This document shows positions 1-7,761 of a DNA stretch of 64,000 nt, one piece after another. Location of the stretch: contig CAUEFX010000005.1 in NCBI GenBank assembly GCA_958477465.1, positions 1 through 64,000 on the forward strand, written 5' to 3'. Position numbers and translations under genes: made by a program. The stretch is from an uncultured Bacteroides sp. (GTDB lineage Bacteria > Bacteroidota > Bacteroidia > Bacteroidales > Bacteroidaceae). Every line of letters begins with the position of its first letter. Within the stretch, counting starts at the first letter, position 1. The notes below the pieces were generated by a model. That model did not search any database. It was given only the letters and a program-made list of their open reading frames with translations, and had not been told where the DNA came from.

Positions 1-77
1 ACAGCGTCCGATATTTGATCGGCCACTTTGTCGGGGTGTCCTTCAGACACCGATTCGGATGTGAATAAATATCCCAT
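1..77 (-). CDS. metK: S-adenosylmethionine synthetase, N-terminal fragment (cut by window edge)
   Basis: Reading the minus strand from the ATG at 75-77 gives a 25-residue start containing [20 protein letters not shown]. This is the conserved first block of methionine adenosyltransferase, including the His and Asp of the GHPDK motif that contact ATP. The enzyme makes S-adenosylmethionine from methionine and ATP in the cytoplasm. Only the first 7% or so of the protein lies in the window. A -7 promoter element at 225-232 and a SAM-II-like RNA at about 160-212 lie upstream, which suggests feedback control by the product. Confidence 0.95.
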
Positions 78-159
78 AATAGAATTATGATTTATAAATT
101 ATGATTTATGAAACAGGGGGGAAGATGAGTAGAGATGCCGCAGGGCGCAGAAAGGAATG

Positions 160-212
160 TTGTTTTAGCATTTTTTTCTGTGGTTGCAAGCTACTCAAAT
201 CTTTCCACATTT
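160..212 (-). promoter_or_regulatory. Candidate SAM-II riboswitch in the metK leader
   Basis: On the minus strand, just after the metK promoter, a short GUGG/CCAC stem encloses a 19-nt loop that begins AGAUUU and ends CUUGCAA. It is followed by an A-rich run and UGCUAAAA. The order GAUUU, UUGCAA, stem, A-rich linker, GCUAAA and the loop length match the SAM-II pseudoknot aptamer as I remember it. SAM-II elements are known to sit ahead of methionine and SAM genes, and metK is a fitting target. The aptamer lies about 80 nt before the start codon, so the expression platform is not obvious. Confidence 0.75.
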
Positions 213-224
213 CATTTCGGGAGA

Positions 225-232
225 CAAAGGTA
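225..232 (-). promoter_or_regulatory. Bacteroides-type -7 element for metK
   Basis: The minus strand reads TACCTTTG, a perfect match to the Bacteroides -7 consensus TAnnTTTG. A transcript starting a few bases downstream would begin immediately before the SAM-II-like structure and give a leader of about 140 nt. The element faces away from the plus-strand promoter at 255-262. Confidence 0.65.
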
Positions 233-254
233 GAGATTATTTCCGATTAATTAC

Positions 255-262
255 TAACTTTG
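255..262 (+). promoter_or_regulatory. Bacteroides-type -7 element for the 60-residue membrane protein
   Basis: The plus strand reads TAACTTTG, a perfect match to TAnnTTTG, 23 bases before the ATG at 286. No clear -33 element is visible at the usual spacing. It forms a divergent pair with the metK promoter. Confidence 0.55.
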
Positions 263-285
263 TTGCACATTAACATCATTTTTGC

Positions 286-468
286 ATGAAGAAGAGACTG
301 AAAAGAGTGATAACACTGCTGATATATATCGGAGTGACCATCGGAATCTACTATGCCGTTTGTCTGTCGATGCACAAGCCATTTACGGAGTTGCACTATC
401 TATACGGAGCCTTGATCGGCTGCCTTGCCTACCTGCCGCAATTCATTGCGGAGAGAAAGAAGAAATAA
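286..468 (+). CDS. Small two-helix membrane protein of unknown function
   Basis: This 60-residue protein has a basic N-terminus (MKKRLKR), a first hydrophobic segment at about residues 8-27, and a second at about 37-54 that ends in a basic RKKK tail. This suggests a small inner-membrane protein with two helices. It has a perfect -7 element upstream. Its last 26 bases overlap the 3' end of the convergent folK gene. I do not recognise a family. The overlap with a solid gene is short and tail-to-tail, which is common for real genes. Confidence 0.6.
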   Translation: MKKRLKRVITLLIYIGVTIGIYYAVCLSMHKPFTELHYLYGALIGCLAYLPQFIAERKKK

Positions 469-910
469 AAAGTTCTCCCAGCGTTTTGTGCAGCACCGGA
501 TGCACCACATCGGGAGCGATTTCCGACAAAGGTTCCATTACAAAGCGGCGTTCGGTCATCAAAGGGTGGGGGAGGATAAGCCCCTCCGCATCCATCACTC
601 TATCATCGTACAGCAACAGGTCGATGTCTATCAAGCGATCGGCATACCGGCCGTTTACCGATTTTTCCGTCCGCCCCATTTCCCGCTCTATCCTCTGCGT
701 TTCCCTAAGTACCTGCAAAGGCGAAAGAGTCGTCTCCACACCAACCGCCGCATTCAGAAAGCTATTCTCGGAAGAGAATCCCCAAGGAGCAGTTGCATAA
801 AAAGCGGAGAGGGCAACAACGCTCCCTATCCGCTCTTCTATCTTTTTCACAGCCATCCGGAGATTCTGCTCTTTATCACCTAAGTTGGTACCAAGTCCCA
901 AATAAACCAT
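443..910 (-). CDS. folK: 2-amino-4-hydroxy-6-hydroxymethyldihydropteridine pyrophosphokinase
   Basis: This 155-residue protein has the normal length for HPPK. It starts VYLGLGTNLGDKEQNL, the family's opening strand and loop, and carries the signature RYADRLIDIDLLLYDD followed by LILPHPLMTERRFVMEPL. The paired Asp residues of the DIDLLL block bind the two magnesium ions with ATP. The enzyme transfers pyrophosphate from ATP to the pterin in folate synthesis in the cytoplasm. It lies upstream of metK on the same strand and is convergent with the small membrane protein. Confidence 0.95.
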   Translation of the reverse strand: MVYLGLGTNLGDKEQNLRMAVKKIEERIGSVVALSAFYATAPWGFSSENSFLNAAVGVETTLSPLQVLRETQRIEREMGRTEKSVNGRYADRLIDIDLLLYDDRVMDAEGLILPHPLMTERRFVMEPLSEIAPDVVHPVLHKTLGELFISSFSPQ

Positions 911-988
911 AAAAAGAGTGTCAGGGGTCAGGATCGGGAATTGAATCGCTTATCGCTTAAACCGCCAATCGCCAACCACCGTTTTAGT

Positions 989-2044
989 TTAATCTATAAT
1001 CAACATCGCATCTCCATACGTACCGAAACGATACCCCTCTTTCAGCGCTACATGATACGCCTCCATCACCTGCTCATAGCCGCCGAAAGCCGCTACAATC
1101 ATCAGCAGGGTAGACAGCGGCATGTGGAAGTTGGAAATCATGGCATTGGCTACCGTGAATTCATACGGAGGGAAGATAAATTTGTTGGTCCAACCCTCGA
1201 ACTCCTTCAGATGACCGTCTGTGCTGACCGTACTTTCGATGGCACGCATCACAGTAGTGCCCACGGCACAAACATTCTTTCCGAGATCTTTGGCACGGTT
1301 CACAATCTTTACCGCCTCTTCGGTCACGAACATCTGCTCCGAATCCATCTTATGCTTCGTGAGGTCTTCTACATCGATTTCACGGAAGTTTCCCAAACCG
1401 GCGTGCAGCGTAATATAAGCAAAATCAATGCCTTTGATTTCCATGCGCTTCATCAGTTCGCGGCTAAAGTGCAGACTGGCGGTAGGGGCGGTAACCGCGC
1501 CTTCGTTCTTTGCAAAAATAGACTGGAAACGTACAGCATCCTCTTCTTCCACCGGACGCTTAATGATGGAATGCGGCAGCGGTGTCTCACCCAGTGCATA
1601 AAGCGCTTTCTTAAACTCGTCATGAGGACCGTCGTAAAGGAAACGCAAGGTACGGCCGCGTGAAGTGGTATTGTCGATAACCTCAGCCACCATCGAGTCG
1701 TCATCGCCGAAATAGAGTTTGTTGCCGATACGGATCTTACGGGCAGGGTCTACCAATACATCCCATAAGCGGAGCTCTTCATTCAGCTCGCGCAACAGAA
1801 AGACTTCGATACGCGCACCGGTCTTTTCCTTATTGCCGTACAGGCGTGCCGGAAACACCTTCGTATCATTGAAGATAAACACATCCTTATCATCAAAATA
1901 ATTCAAGATATCCTTAAACATCTTGTGTTCTATCTTCCCCGTCTTACGATGGAGCACCATCAAACGCGATTCATCTCTGTATTTCGTCGGATGCAAAGCA
2001 ATTTTGTCCTCTGGTAACTTAAATTTAAATTGTGACAGTTTCAT
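989..2044 (-). CDS. queA: S-adenosylmethionine:tRNA ribosyltransferase-isomerase
   Basis: This 351-residue protein has the expected QueA length and family landmarks: the N-terminal LSQFKFKLPEDKIALHP, FIFNDTKVFPARLYGNK, and the C-terminal TLHAGLGNFREI and MISNFHMPLSTLLMIVAAFGG. The enzyme moves the ribosyl part of SAM onto 7-aminomethyl-7-deazaguanine in tRNA to make epoxyqueuosine, in the cytoplasm. It follows truB with a gap of only 17 bases on the same strand, so the two are probably cotranscribed. Confidence 0.96.
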   Translation of the reverse strand: MKLSQFKFKLPEDKIALHPTKYRDESRLMVLHRKTGKIEHKMFKDILNYFDDKDVFIFNDTKVFPARLYGNKEKTGARIEVFLLRELNEELRLWDVLVDPARKIRIGNKLYFGDDDSMVAEVIDNTTSRGRTLRFLYDGPHDEFKKALYALGETPLPHSIIKRPVEEEDAVRFQSIFAKNEGAVTAPTASLHFSRELMKRMEIKGIDFAYITLHAGLGNFREIDVEDLTKHKMDSEQMFVTEEAVKIVNRAKDLGKNVCAVGTTVMRAIESTVSTDGHLKEFEGWTNKFIFPPYEFTVANAMISNFHMPLSTLLMIVAAFGGYEQVMEAYHVALKEGYRFGTYGDAMLIID

Positions 2045-2061
2045 ATCTATTCTTCTTTACG

Positions 2062-2775
2062 TTAATTATCTTCTGTTATTTCAATCTCCTGCCGGTCTAT
2101 CCACTCGGCAAACGTCGAGGGATCGAGGCAATTCTCCAGCCTGACTTCCCCCACACGGGTACGTATCAGTCCGGTAAGATGGGCGCCGCTATGAAGCGCT
2201 TCTCCAATGTCACGGGCCAGGGCACGGATATACGTTCCTTTACTGCAAACCACCCGTATCTTTATCTCCATCTTCGCCAGATCACACTCCAGCAATTCGA
2301 TTTCGTCGATGACAAGCAGCTTCGGCTTCAGCTCCACCTCTTCTCCCTTGCGTGCCAGGTCGTAAGCCCGCTTGCCATCTACCTTACAGGCCGAGAACAC
2401 AGGAGGGACCTGATGTATCTCCCCCAAAAACTGCTTCAATGTCTCTTCCACCATTTCACGGGTGATATGCTCCGTCGGGTAGGTGGCATCTATCTCATGT
2501 TCAAGATCGTACGATGGGGTAGTGGCACCCAGTTGTATGGTAGCAATATACTCCTTGGTATGATATTGAAACTCCTCTATTCTTTTGGTCGCCTTTCCGG
2601 TACAGACAATCATCACCCCCGTGGCTAACGGGTCCAATGTTCCGGCGTGGCCGACTTTCAACTTCTTTACTTTCATTCTCCGGCAGATGTGATAACGTGC
2701 ATGACCTACCACTTTGAACGATGTCCAGCCGAGAGGCTTATTGAAAAAAAGTACTTCTCCTTCTTTAAAATTCAA
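2062..2775 (-). CDS. truB: tRNA pseudouridine(55) synthase
   Basis: This 237-residue protein carries the TruB catalytic block GHAGTLDPLATGVM, whose Asp is the nucleophile that attacks uridine 55. It also has the N-terminal FNKPLGWTSFKVV and the RVVCSKGTYIRALARDIGE segment. It converts U55 of the tRNA T-loop to pseudouridine. At 237 residues it is short compared with the E. coli enzyme, in line with a reduced C-terminal PUA region. It sits between uppP and queA in a same-strand run. Confidence 0.95.
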   Translation of the reverse strand: MNFKEGEVLFFNKPLGWTSFKVVGHARYHICRRMKVKKLKVGHAGTLDPLATGVMIVCTGKATKRIEEFQYHTKEYIATIQLGATTPSYDLEHEIDATYPTEHITREMVEETLKQFLGEIHQVPPVFSACKVDGKRAYDLARKGEEVELKPKLLVIDEIELLECDLAKMEIKIRVVCSKGTYIRALARDIGEALHSGAHLTGLIRTRVGEVRLENCLDPSTFAEWIDRQEIEITEDN

Positions 2776-2807
2776 ATGCTTGCTTATTTATTACGATTTG
2801 ACAATCC

Positions 2808-2830
2808 TGTTTATTTACGGTTTGACGATT
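2808..2830 (-). repeat. Leader repeat, copy 1 (upstream of truB)
   Basis: This 23-base segment matches 3918-3940 with two mismatches. On the coding strand it lies about 33 bases upstream of the truB start. The surrounding 2786-2850 is low-complexity sequence built from ATCG/TAAA units. It looks like a short dispersed intergenic repeat. I cannot assign a function. Confidence 0.5.
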
Positions 2831-2872
2831 GGCGATTGAGACTGCTCTTCCGTTGAAAAAGCTCCGTGCTTT

Positions 2873-3673
2873 TTAGCTCAAATAGTTCAAAGCCAATGTA
2901 GCCGCACCTGCGATGGCGCAATAAATGGCAAAGTAAATCAACTTACCTTTCTTCACTATATTGATCATCCACTTGCAAGCCAGACAGCCGGAAACAAAAG
3001 CGGCAATAAAGCCCACGATCAACGAAACAGCAGGAATATCCCCTGCCATTGCTTCACCTTTCATCATCTTCATCACGTCCAGCAAAGCCTCGCCCAAGAT
3101 GGGAGGGATCACCATCAGAAAAGAGAATTGCGCCAGTTTCGCCTTGTTGTCACCCAGCAAAAGCCCGGTAGCAATCGTTGTGCCCGAACGGGAAAGTCCC
3201 GGAAGCACGGCGCATGCCTGAGCAATACCGATGATAAACGCATCCTTCATGGATATATTCTCTTTGGGACGGGGTTTCGCATAGTAAGAAAATGTTAGTA
3301 GAAGAGCCGTTACAAGCAAACAACACCCCACAATCAACAATCCCGAGCCGAATATGGCTTCTACATAGTCTTTGAAAAACACACCCACAATCCCGATAGG
3401 AATCATCGAAATCAGAATATTGATCACATAACGGGTTTCGGCATTCATCTCGAACTTGAACAGCCCGCGAAAAATCCAGTCGATCTCCTTCCAAAGAATC
3501 ACAAGAGTACTGAATACAGTAGCTACGTGCACCACAATCGTGAAAGCCAGGTTGTCTTCCCCCTTAATGTCGAACAATGCAGAGCCAATAGCCAGATGAC
3601 CACTACTGCTCACAGGTAAATATTCCGTCAGTCCCTGAATGAGACCGAGGACAAGAGCTTCAAACCATTCCAT
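2873..3673 (-). CDS. uppP: Undecaprenyl-diphosphate phosphatase
   Basis: This 266-residue integral membrane protein is of the BacA/UppP family. The two signature blocks are present: GLTEYLPVSSSGHLAI near the N-terminus and PGLSRSGTTIATGLLLG in the middle. They supply the catalytic Glu, Ser, His and Arg residues. About eight hydrophobic helices can be traced. The enzyme recycles undecaprenyl diphosphate to the monophosphate carrier used for peptidoglycan, O-antigen and capsule synthesis. It starts 2 bases after the stop of the DUF3098 gene, a sign of an operon. Confidence 0.95.
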   Translation of the reverse strand: MEWFEALVLGLIQGLTEYLPVSSSGHLAIGSALFDIKGEDNLAFTIVVHVATVFSTLVILWKEIDWIFRGLFKFEMNAETRYVINILISMIPIGIVGVFFKDYVEAIFGSGLLIVGCCLLVTALLLTFSYYAKPRPKENISMKDAFIIGIAQACAVLPGLSRSGTTIATGLLLGDNKAKLAQFSFLMVIPPILGEALLDVMKMMKGEAMAGDIPAVSLIVGFIAAFVSGCLACKWMINIVKKGKLIYFAIYCAIAGAATLALNYLS

Positions 3674-3675
3674 TC

Positions 3676-3915
3676 TTATTCTTCTATTTTAGTTTTGGGC
3701 TTACGCAATACTGCATATATCATAAAAATAAAACCGAAGAAACAAACGACCGGTGCCACTTTGATTCTTCTCACACTAAAAATATCCGGTTCGAAAACGG
3801 TCTCCGTAGAAGAAGGCCCCGTCATCAGGACAAAACCGATAATTACCACAGCCATTCCGATGGCGAGCAATATAAAGTTGGTCTTATCAAAAGCAAATTT
3901 CTGTTTATCAGACAT
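3676..3915 (-). CDS. DUF3098 family membrane protein
   Basis: This 79-residue protein has two hydrophobic segments, at about residues 14-31 and 52-69, separated by a polar stretch with FEPDIFSVRRIKVAPVV. This matches the DUF3098 family, which in Bacteroidetes lies between ftsX and uppP. The function is unknown. The conserved position next to a divisome gene and a lipid-carrier phosphatase suggests a role in the cell envelope, by inference only. A copy of the leader repeat lies 3 bases upstream of its start. Confidence 0.85.
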   Translation of the reverse strand: MSDKQKFAFDKTNFILLAIGMAVVIIGFVLMTGPSSTETVFEPDIFSVRRIKVAPVVCFFGFIFMIYAVLRKPKTKIEE

Positions 3916-3917
3916 GA

Positions 3918-3940
3918 TGTTTATTTACGATTTAACGATT
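3918..3940 (-). repeat. Leader repeat, copy 2 (upstream of the DUF3098 gene)
   Basis: This copy differs from 2808-2830 at two positions. It is followed by further degenerate units of the same composition up to about 3990, where ACGATGTTTAT recurs. It fills most of the gap between ftsX and the DUF3098 gene. No function can be read from it. Confidence 0.5.
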
Positions 3941-4042
3941 TACGATTGAAATTACGATGTTTATTTATTACGATGTTTATATTTATTATGCCGTTTATAC
4001 TGTTTACACTACTTACGCTGCACATATAGAGACTGATAGAGG

Positions 4043-4924
4043 CTATATGTAATACAAGGTGCTTGCTTTCATCCTCAGATACTTGTTGATAGACAGGTAA
4101 GCACACAGAAACGTAATGACAATACCAAATACGAGAACAGAACCGGATACCAGCAACATCACCCCGGGGGTTATCACACGAATCAGTTCAGGCTCATAAG
4201 ACACCAGCCAATATGCCGTTCCCATCAGAATTGCATCGGCCATAATGCCTGCCAACACGCCACTCCATATATTCCTCCGCAAAAACGGACGGCGGATAAA
4301 TCCCCAGCTGGCCCCTACCAGTTTCATGGTATGAATAAGGAAGCGTTTGGAGTAAATGGTCAGACGTATCGTATTGTTTATCAACGCAAAAGAAATAAGT
4401 GTAAGCACCACTGCCAGAGCCAGGAGCACCAGGCTTATGTTTCGGATATTCTCATTCACCAGATCAATCAGTTCGCGCTGATAAAGCACCTCCTGAATAT
4501 TGGTGTTTTTCTTTATCAGTTTCTCTATCTTGGCGATGCTGTCGGAATTGGCATAGTCGGAGTGCAATTTGATTTCGATGGAGGCCGTAAAGGGATTGTA
4601 TCCTAAAAACTCCTCCGGATCGGTTCCCATCGCTTCGGTCTGCTCCTTGAGAGCCTGCTTTTTAGAAATATATTCCGTCTGTTTCACAAACGGTTCTTTA
4701 TCCAGCCTTTTCTGTAGTTTCAAGATATCGGCCTCTTTCATATCGTCACTGATAAGGACGGAGAAGTTAATGTTCTCACGGACATAGATGGAAAGATTGT
4801 GCGCCGCCAGAACAAAGAACACCACAAGCCCCAACAGCAACAGCACCAACGTCGTACTGATGCTCGACGTTATGAATTGCATATCGAAATAGGAGACCGA
4901 ATTATTTTTGTTTTTATTCTTCAT
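4043..4924 (-). CDS. ftsX: Cell division protein FtsX
   Basis: This 293-residue protein has the FtsX layout: one N-terminal transmembrane segment (about residues 20-42), an extracytoplasmic domain (about 45-165), then three more helices in a C-terminal permease-like domain. Family features include NINFSVLISDDMKEADI in the outer domain and NTIRLTIYSKRFLIHTMKLVGASWGFIRRPF before the third helix. With FtsE it forms an ABC-type complex that activates cell-wall hydrolases at the septum. ftsE is not adjacent. Its start overlaps the stop of the upstream methyltransferase by one base. Confidence 0.95.
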   Translation of the reverse strand: MKNKNKNNSVSYFDMQFITSSISTTLVLLLLGLVVFFVLAAHNLSIYVRENINFSVLISDDMKEADILKLQKRLDKEPFVKQTEYISKKQALKEQTEAMGTDPEEFLGYNPFTASIEIKLHSDYANSDSIAKIEKLIKKNTNIQEVLYQRELIDLVNENIRNISLVLLALAVVLTLISFALINNTIRLTIYSKRFLIHTMKLVGASWGFIRRPFLRRNIWSGVLAGIMADAILMGTAYWLVSYEPELIRVITPGVMLLVSGSVLVFGIVITFLCAYLSINKYLRMKASTLYYI

Positions 4925-5835
4925 CAGCGTTTCTTTCTAAATACATAAATCATCGAACTGCTGCGTTCTTTCTTACCTAACGCACTGAACCATGCCATCG
5001 TTCCGGCACACATCCCCTTCACAAACGGGAACGAACTCCCCCGATGCTTCTCACTCAGCATCGACACATAAAAAGCATCAAACGGCATCGGATGGCGTGC
5101 CGCCATGATAAATCCGTGTTTGGAAGCAAACTGCTGTATAGTGACCGGAGTAAAATGCCACAGATGACGGGGCACGTCATACGCTGCCCAATACTCACCG
5201 TATCTACCGGCATCATAAGAAGAACAGTTGGGCACAGCCACGATAAGCACCCCTCTATCGGACAAAAGCCCGCGCAGACACTCCCACGTCTCGTTCAGAT
5301 GTTCCAGATGCTCCATCACATGCCACAAGGTAATCACATCAAACGAACCGGGCTCGAATTCCTGCAAGGCTTCTTCTCCCTTCACATCCAATCCGAAGTG
5401 CTCTTTGGCAAACATACGCGCCCGGGCATTTTTTTCAACAGCTTCTACTGTCCAGCCGCGTTGCTCCATCGTTGCTGCAAAATAGCCTGTCCCCGTACCT
5501 ATATCGAGCAAACGCCCTGTCTTACGGTGAGACTCCTTGGCTACCAGACGTGCCTTCTTACCCAACATGTACCTGCGTACCTGATGGTAAACAACATTCA
5601 TTGCACCTTTTTTCGTATCGGAATGGGAAATGTAATCGGGCGTTTCATAATAACGCCCTATCTCTGCTTCTACAGGAACACCCTGTGTGAAAGTAAATCC
5701 GCAATCTTCGCAGGACATCACATCGAACTGTTCACCCGATGCATAGAAATCCGTACAAGTCATGACACGCTTCAAGTGCGTACCACCGCATAGCGGACAA
5801 GCATTTATAGAGAGTTTATTCATTGATTTTGCCAT
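4924..5835 (-). CDS. Class I SAM-dependent methyltransferase with N-terminal zinc-ribbon-like motif
   Basis: This 303-residue protein has two Cys pairs near the N-terminus (CPLCGG and CEDCGF), likely a zinc ribbon. A Rossmann methyltransferase domain follows, with the SAM-binding LLDIGTGTGYFAATM, the acidic residue in VEAVEKN, and the post-motif block FDVITLWHVMEHL. The layout resembles proteins annotated as methyltransferases of sugars or lipids. The substrate cannot be read from sequence. It is translationally coupled to ftsX by a one-base overlap. An alternative start four codons in (MNKLSINACPLC) is equally possible. Confidence 0.85.
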   Translation of the reverse strand: MAKSMNKLSINACPLCGGTHLKRVMTCTDFYASGEQFDVMSCEDCGFTFTQGVPVEAEIGRYYETPDYISHSDTKKGAMNVVYHQVRRYMLGKKARLVAKESHRKTGRLLDIGTGTGYFAATMEQRGWTVEAVEKNARARMFAKEHFGLDVKGEEALQEFEPGSFDVITLWHVMEHLEHLNETWECLRGLLSDRGVLIVAVPNCSSYDAGRYGEYWAAYDVPRHLWHFTPVTIQQFASKHGFIMAARHPMPFDAFYVSMLSEKHRGSSFPFVKGMCAGTMAWFSALGKKERSSSMIYVFRKKR

Positions 5836-5981
5836 AAATTAAGTGCGGCATCGAGTCACAAGACCACACTTCACCCGAATTTGGTGCAAAGAAACAAATA
5901 AAAAGTGATGTAAGGTAGATTCTTTGAGGTCTTTTAACAGATAATACCGCCGCCGGCGGGCACCGTCCTCGCCGAGCGCAA

Positions 5982-6039
5982 GGACAGTGCATAACATTTA
6001 TAAGGACTATCCTCAAGATACTTTCGGACAGTGCATAAC
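5982..6039. repeat. 14-bp direct repeat pair downstream of miaB
   Basis: GGACAGTGCATAAC occurs at 5982-5995 and again at 6026-6039. Both copies are perfect and in the same orientation, separated by 30 bases. The upstream flank is unusually GC-rich for an intergenic region here (5948-5966) and can pair locally. The repeat lies between the 3' end of miaB and the methyltransferase start. I cannot tell whether it is functional. Confidence 0.5.
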
Positions 6040-6043
6040 TTTC

Positions 6044-7414
6044 CTATATCACCTCTTCACCTTTCAGTGTAGCCGAACTGGCCTCGGTGATCTTCACATT
6101 CACAAAGTCACCGATCTTATGCGTCCCCCGGTCGAACACCACCACGCGGTTCTGTTCCGTACGACCAAAAAGCTGCTCGCGCGAACGTTTGGAAACGCCC
6201 TCTACCAGCACCTCGTAAGTCTTCCCGATGCAACGGGCATTCGACTCGGCCGACAGACGGTTCTGTAAGGCGATAATCTCATTGAGGCGACGTATTTTCA
6301 CATCCTCAGGCACATTATCTTCGAGATGCTTGGAAGCATACGTACCGGGGCGCTCGGAATATTTAAACATAAAAGCGGCATCATAGCCACAAATCTCCAT
6401 CAGAGAAAGAGACTCCTGATGGTCTTCCTCCGTCTCCGAATGGAAACCGGAAAAGATATCGGTAGTCAACCCACAATCGGGGATTATGCGTTTGATGGCA
6501 TCCACACGTTCCAGATACCACTCACGGGTATACTTGCGGTTCATCAGTTTCAAGATACGCGAACTTCCGCTCTGTACCGGCAAATGAATATGTTTGCAGA
6601 CGTTAGGCACCTGCGCAATGACCTCCAGTGTCTCGTCACTCATATCCTTGGGATGCGATGTCGTAAAACGGATTCTTACCCCCGGCGCCGCCTCGGCTAC
6701 GATACGCAGAAGCATGGGGAAAGTAACCACCTCACCGTTCGGCTTTTCAAAACGATAAGAGTTTACATTCTGCCCCAAAAGAGTAATCTCCTTATACCCT
6801 TTTGTTACCAGATCCGACACTTCATTGAGAATACTTTCGACATCGCGGCTACGCTCGCGGCCACGGGTATAAGGCACAATACAGTAGGTACAGAAATTAT
6901 TGCACCCGCGCATAATAGAGACGAAACCGGAAATATGGTTTCCGCAGATTCGGGAAGGAATCACATCCCGATACGTCTCGGTAGTAGATAGATCTACATT
7001 AATGGCTTTCTCGCCGGCTTCCACCGAAGCCACCAGTTCAGGCAGAGTCAGATAAGCATCCGGCCCCACCACCAGATCGACATGATGATGCTCGATCAGG
7101 TCGTCTTTCACGCGTTCTGCCATGCAGCCCAGCACCCCAACGATCAGGTTCTTCTTCTTTTTCTTCAACGAATGGAAGAATTCCAGACGGTTCAGAATCT
7201 TCTGTTCCGCATTATCACGGATAGAGCAGGTATTCATAAATACCGCATCCGCTTCGTCCAGCGACTCCGCCACGCCATACCCCGCCATCTGCATCACAGA
7301 AGCAATTACTTCACTGTCGGCCACGTTCATCTGGCAGCCGTACGTTTCAATAAACAACTTTTTGTTGTCATCAGCAGTTGCGGATTTAAAGTCCGCTCCC
7401 GTTAACTCATTCAT
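6044..7414 (-). CDS. miaB: tRNA-2-methylthio-N6-dimethylallyladenosine synthase
   Basis: This 456-residue radical-SAM methylthiotransferase is called from the ATG at 7412-7414. A longer frame to 7519 exists, but its extra residues do not resemble the family. The N-terminal cluster cysteines are in ETYGCQMN, NTCSIRDNAE and VLGCMAER. The radical-SAM cluster is MRGCNNFCTYCIVPYTRGRERSR (CxxxCxxC), and a C-terminal TRAM domain follows. It adds a methylthio group to i6A37 of tRNAs that read UNN codons. It is a single gene, with the direct repeat at 5982-6039 immediately downstream. Confidence 0.96.
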   Translation of the reverse strand: MNELTGADFKSATADDNKKLFIETYGCQMNVADSEVIASVMQMAGYGVAESLDEADAVFMNTCSIRDNAEQKILNRLEFFHSLKKKKKNLIVGVLGCMAERVKDDLIEHHHVDLVVGPDAYLTLPELVASVEAGEKAINVDLSTTETYRDVIPSRICGNHISGFVSIMRGCNNFCTYCIVPYTRGRERSRDVESILNEVSDLVTKGYKEITLLGQNVNSYRFEKPNGEVVTFPMLLRIVAEAAPGVRIRFTTSHPKDMSDETLEVIAQVPNVCKHIHLPVQSGSSRILKLMNRKYTREWYLERVDAIKRIIPDCGLTTDIFSGFHSETEEDHQESLSLMEICGYDAAFMFKYSERPGTYASKHLEDNVPEDVKIRRLNEIIALQNRLSAESNARCIGKTYEVLVEGVSKRSREQLFGRTEQNRVVVFDRGTHKIGDFVNVKITEASSATLKGEEVI

Positions 7415-7558
7415 AATTTTACAATTTAGATTTTGTGTGCAAAGATACAGTTTCACACCCAATAAGCAGCAATCTGAAACAAAAATAACGTCTTTGGTTA
7501 GCATTTGAAGCCTAAACATTAATTTACGTTAACGAAACAAACATTTTTTCACCTTCTA

Positions 7559-7590
7559 CTTGGAGTTTTCTATTTTATTTCACACTTTTG
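7559..7590 (+). promoter_or_regulatory. Promoter-like element of the 7.6-kb candidate small RNA
   Basis: CTTG at 7559-7562 and CACTTTTG at 7583-7590 are separated by 20 bases. This fits the Bacteroides -33/-7 arrangement, with one mismatch in the -7 element (C for T at the first position). Confidence 0.4.
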
Positions 7591-7596
7591 TGCAAT

Positions 7597-7673
7597 GAAA
7601 GAAACATTAGATTTTTTCATAGTTAAGGTTTAGGTTAAAAAAATTAAGGGGAGCTGTGAAGCTGCCCTTTTTT
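7597..7673 (+). ncRNA. Candidate small RNA, copy 1 (paralogue of 60.1 kb element)
   Basis: After the promoter-like element comes a short transcript of about 77 nt. It contains TTTTTCATAGT, an AAGGTTTAGGTTAA segment, and a GC hairpin (stem about 7648-7654 with 7661-7667) followed by a T run, a rho-independent terminator. The same order TTTTTCATAGT, TTAAGGTTAA-type segment, hairpin and T run occurs at 60105-60167. It contains no convincing reading frame, and the next gene has its own promoter at 7710-7717. I infer a repeated small RNA or leader family whose name I cannot give with certainty. Confidence 0.5.
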
Positions 7674-7709
7674 CGTGCTAAAATGTTAGCTCTAATCAAA
7701 TTAAATAAC

Positions 7710-7717
7710 TATCTTTG
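7710..7717 (+). promoter_or_regulatory. Bacteroides-type -7 element upstream of the 117-residue membrane protein
   Basis: TATCTTTG matches TAnnTTTG exactly. It lies after the terminator of the small RNA and 44 bases before the start at 7762. It probably drives 7762-8115 and the CoA-transferase gene after it. Confidence 0.6.
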
Positions 7718-7761
7718 GCGAACCATAACCCTCCAGAAACGGACAATAATCCAAAAAGACG

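Noticed and set aside
941..1663. 240-codon plus-strand frame opposite queA
   Set aside because: It lies entirely antisense to a well-supported queA gene, and its translation is rich in His, Arg and Ile with no domain. It is a shadow frame.
7415..7519. N-terminal extension of miaB
   Set aside because: The extra 35 residues do not resemble the family, and the ATG at 7414 gives the expected N-terminus followed by the first Fe-S cysteine block.
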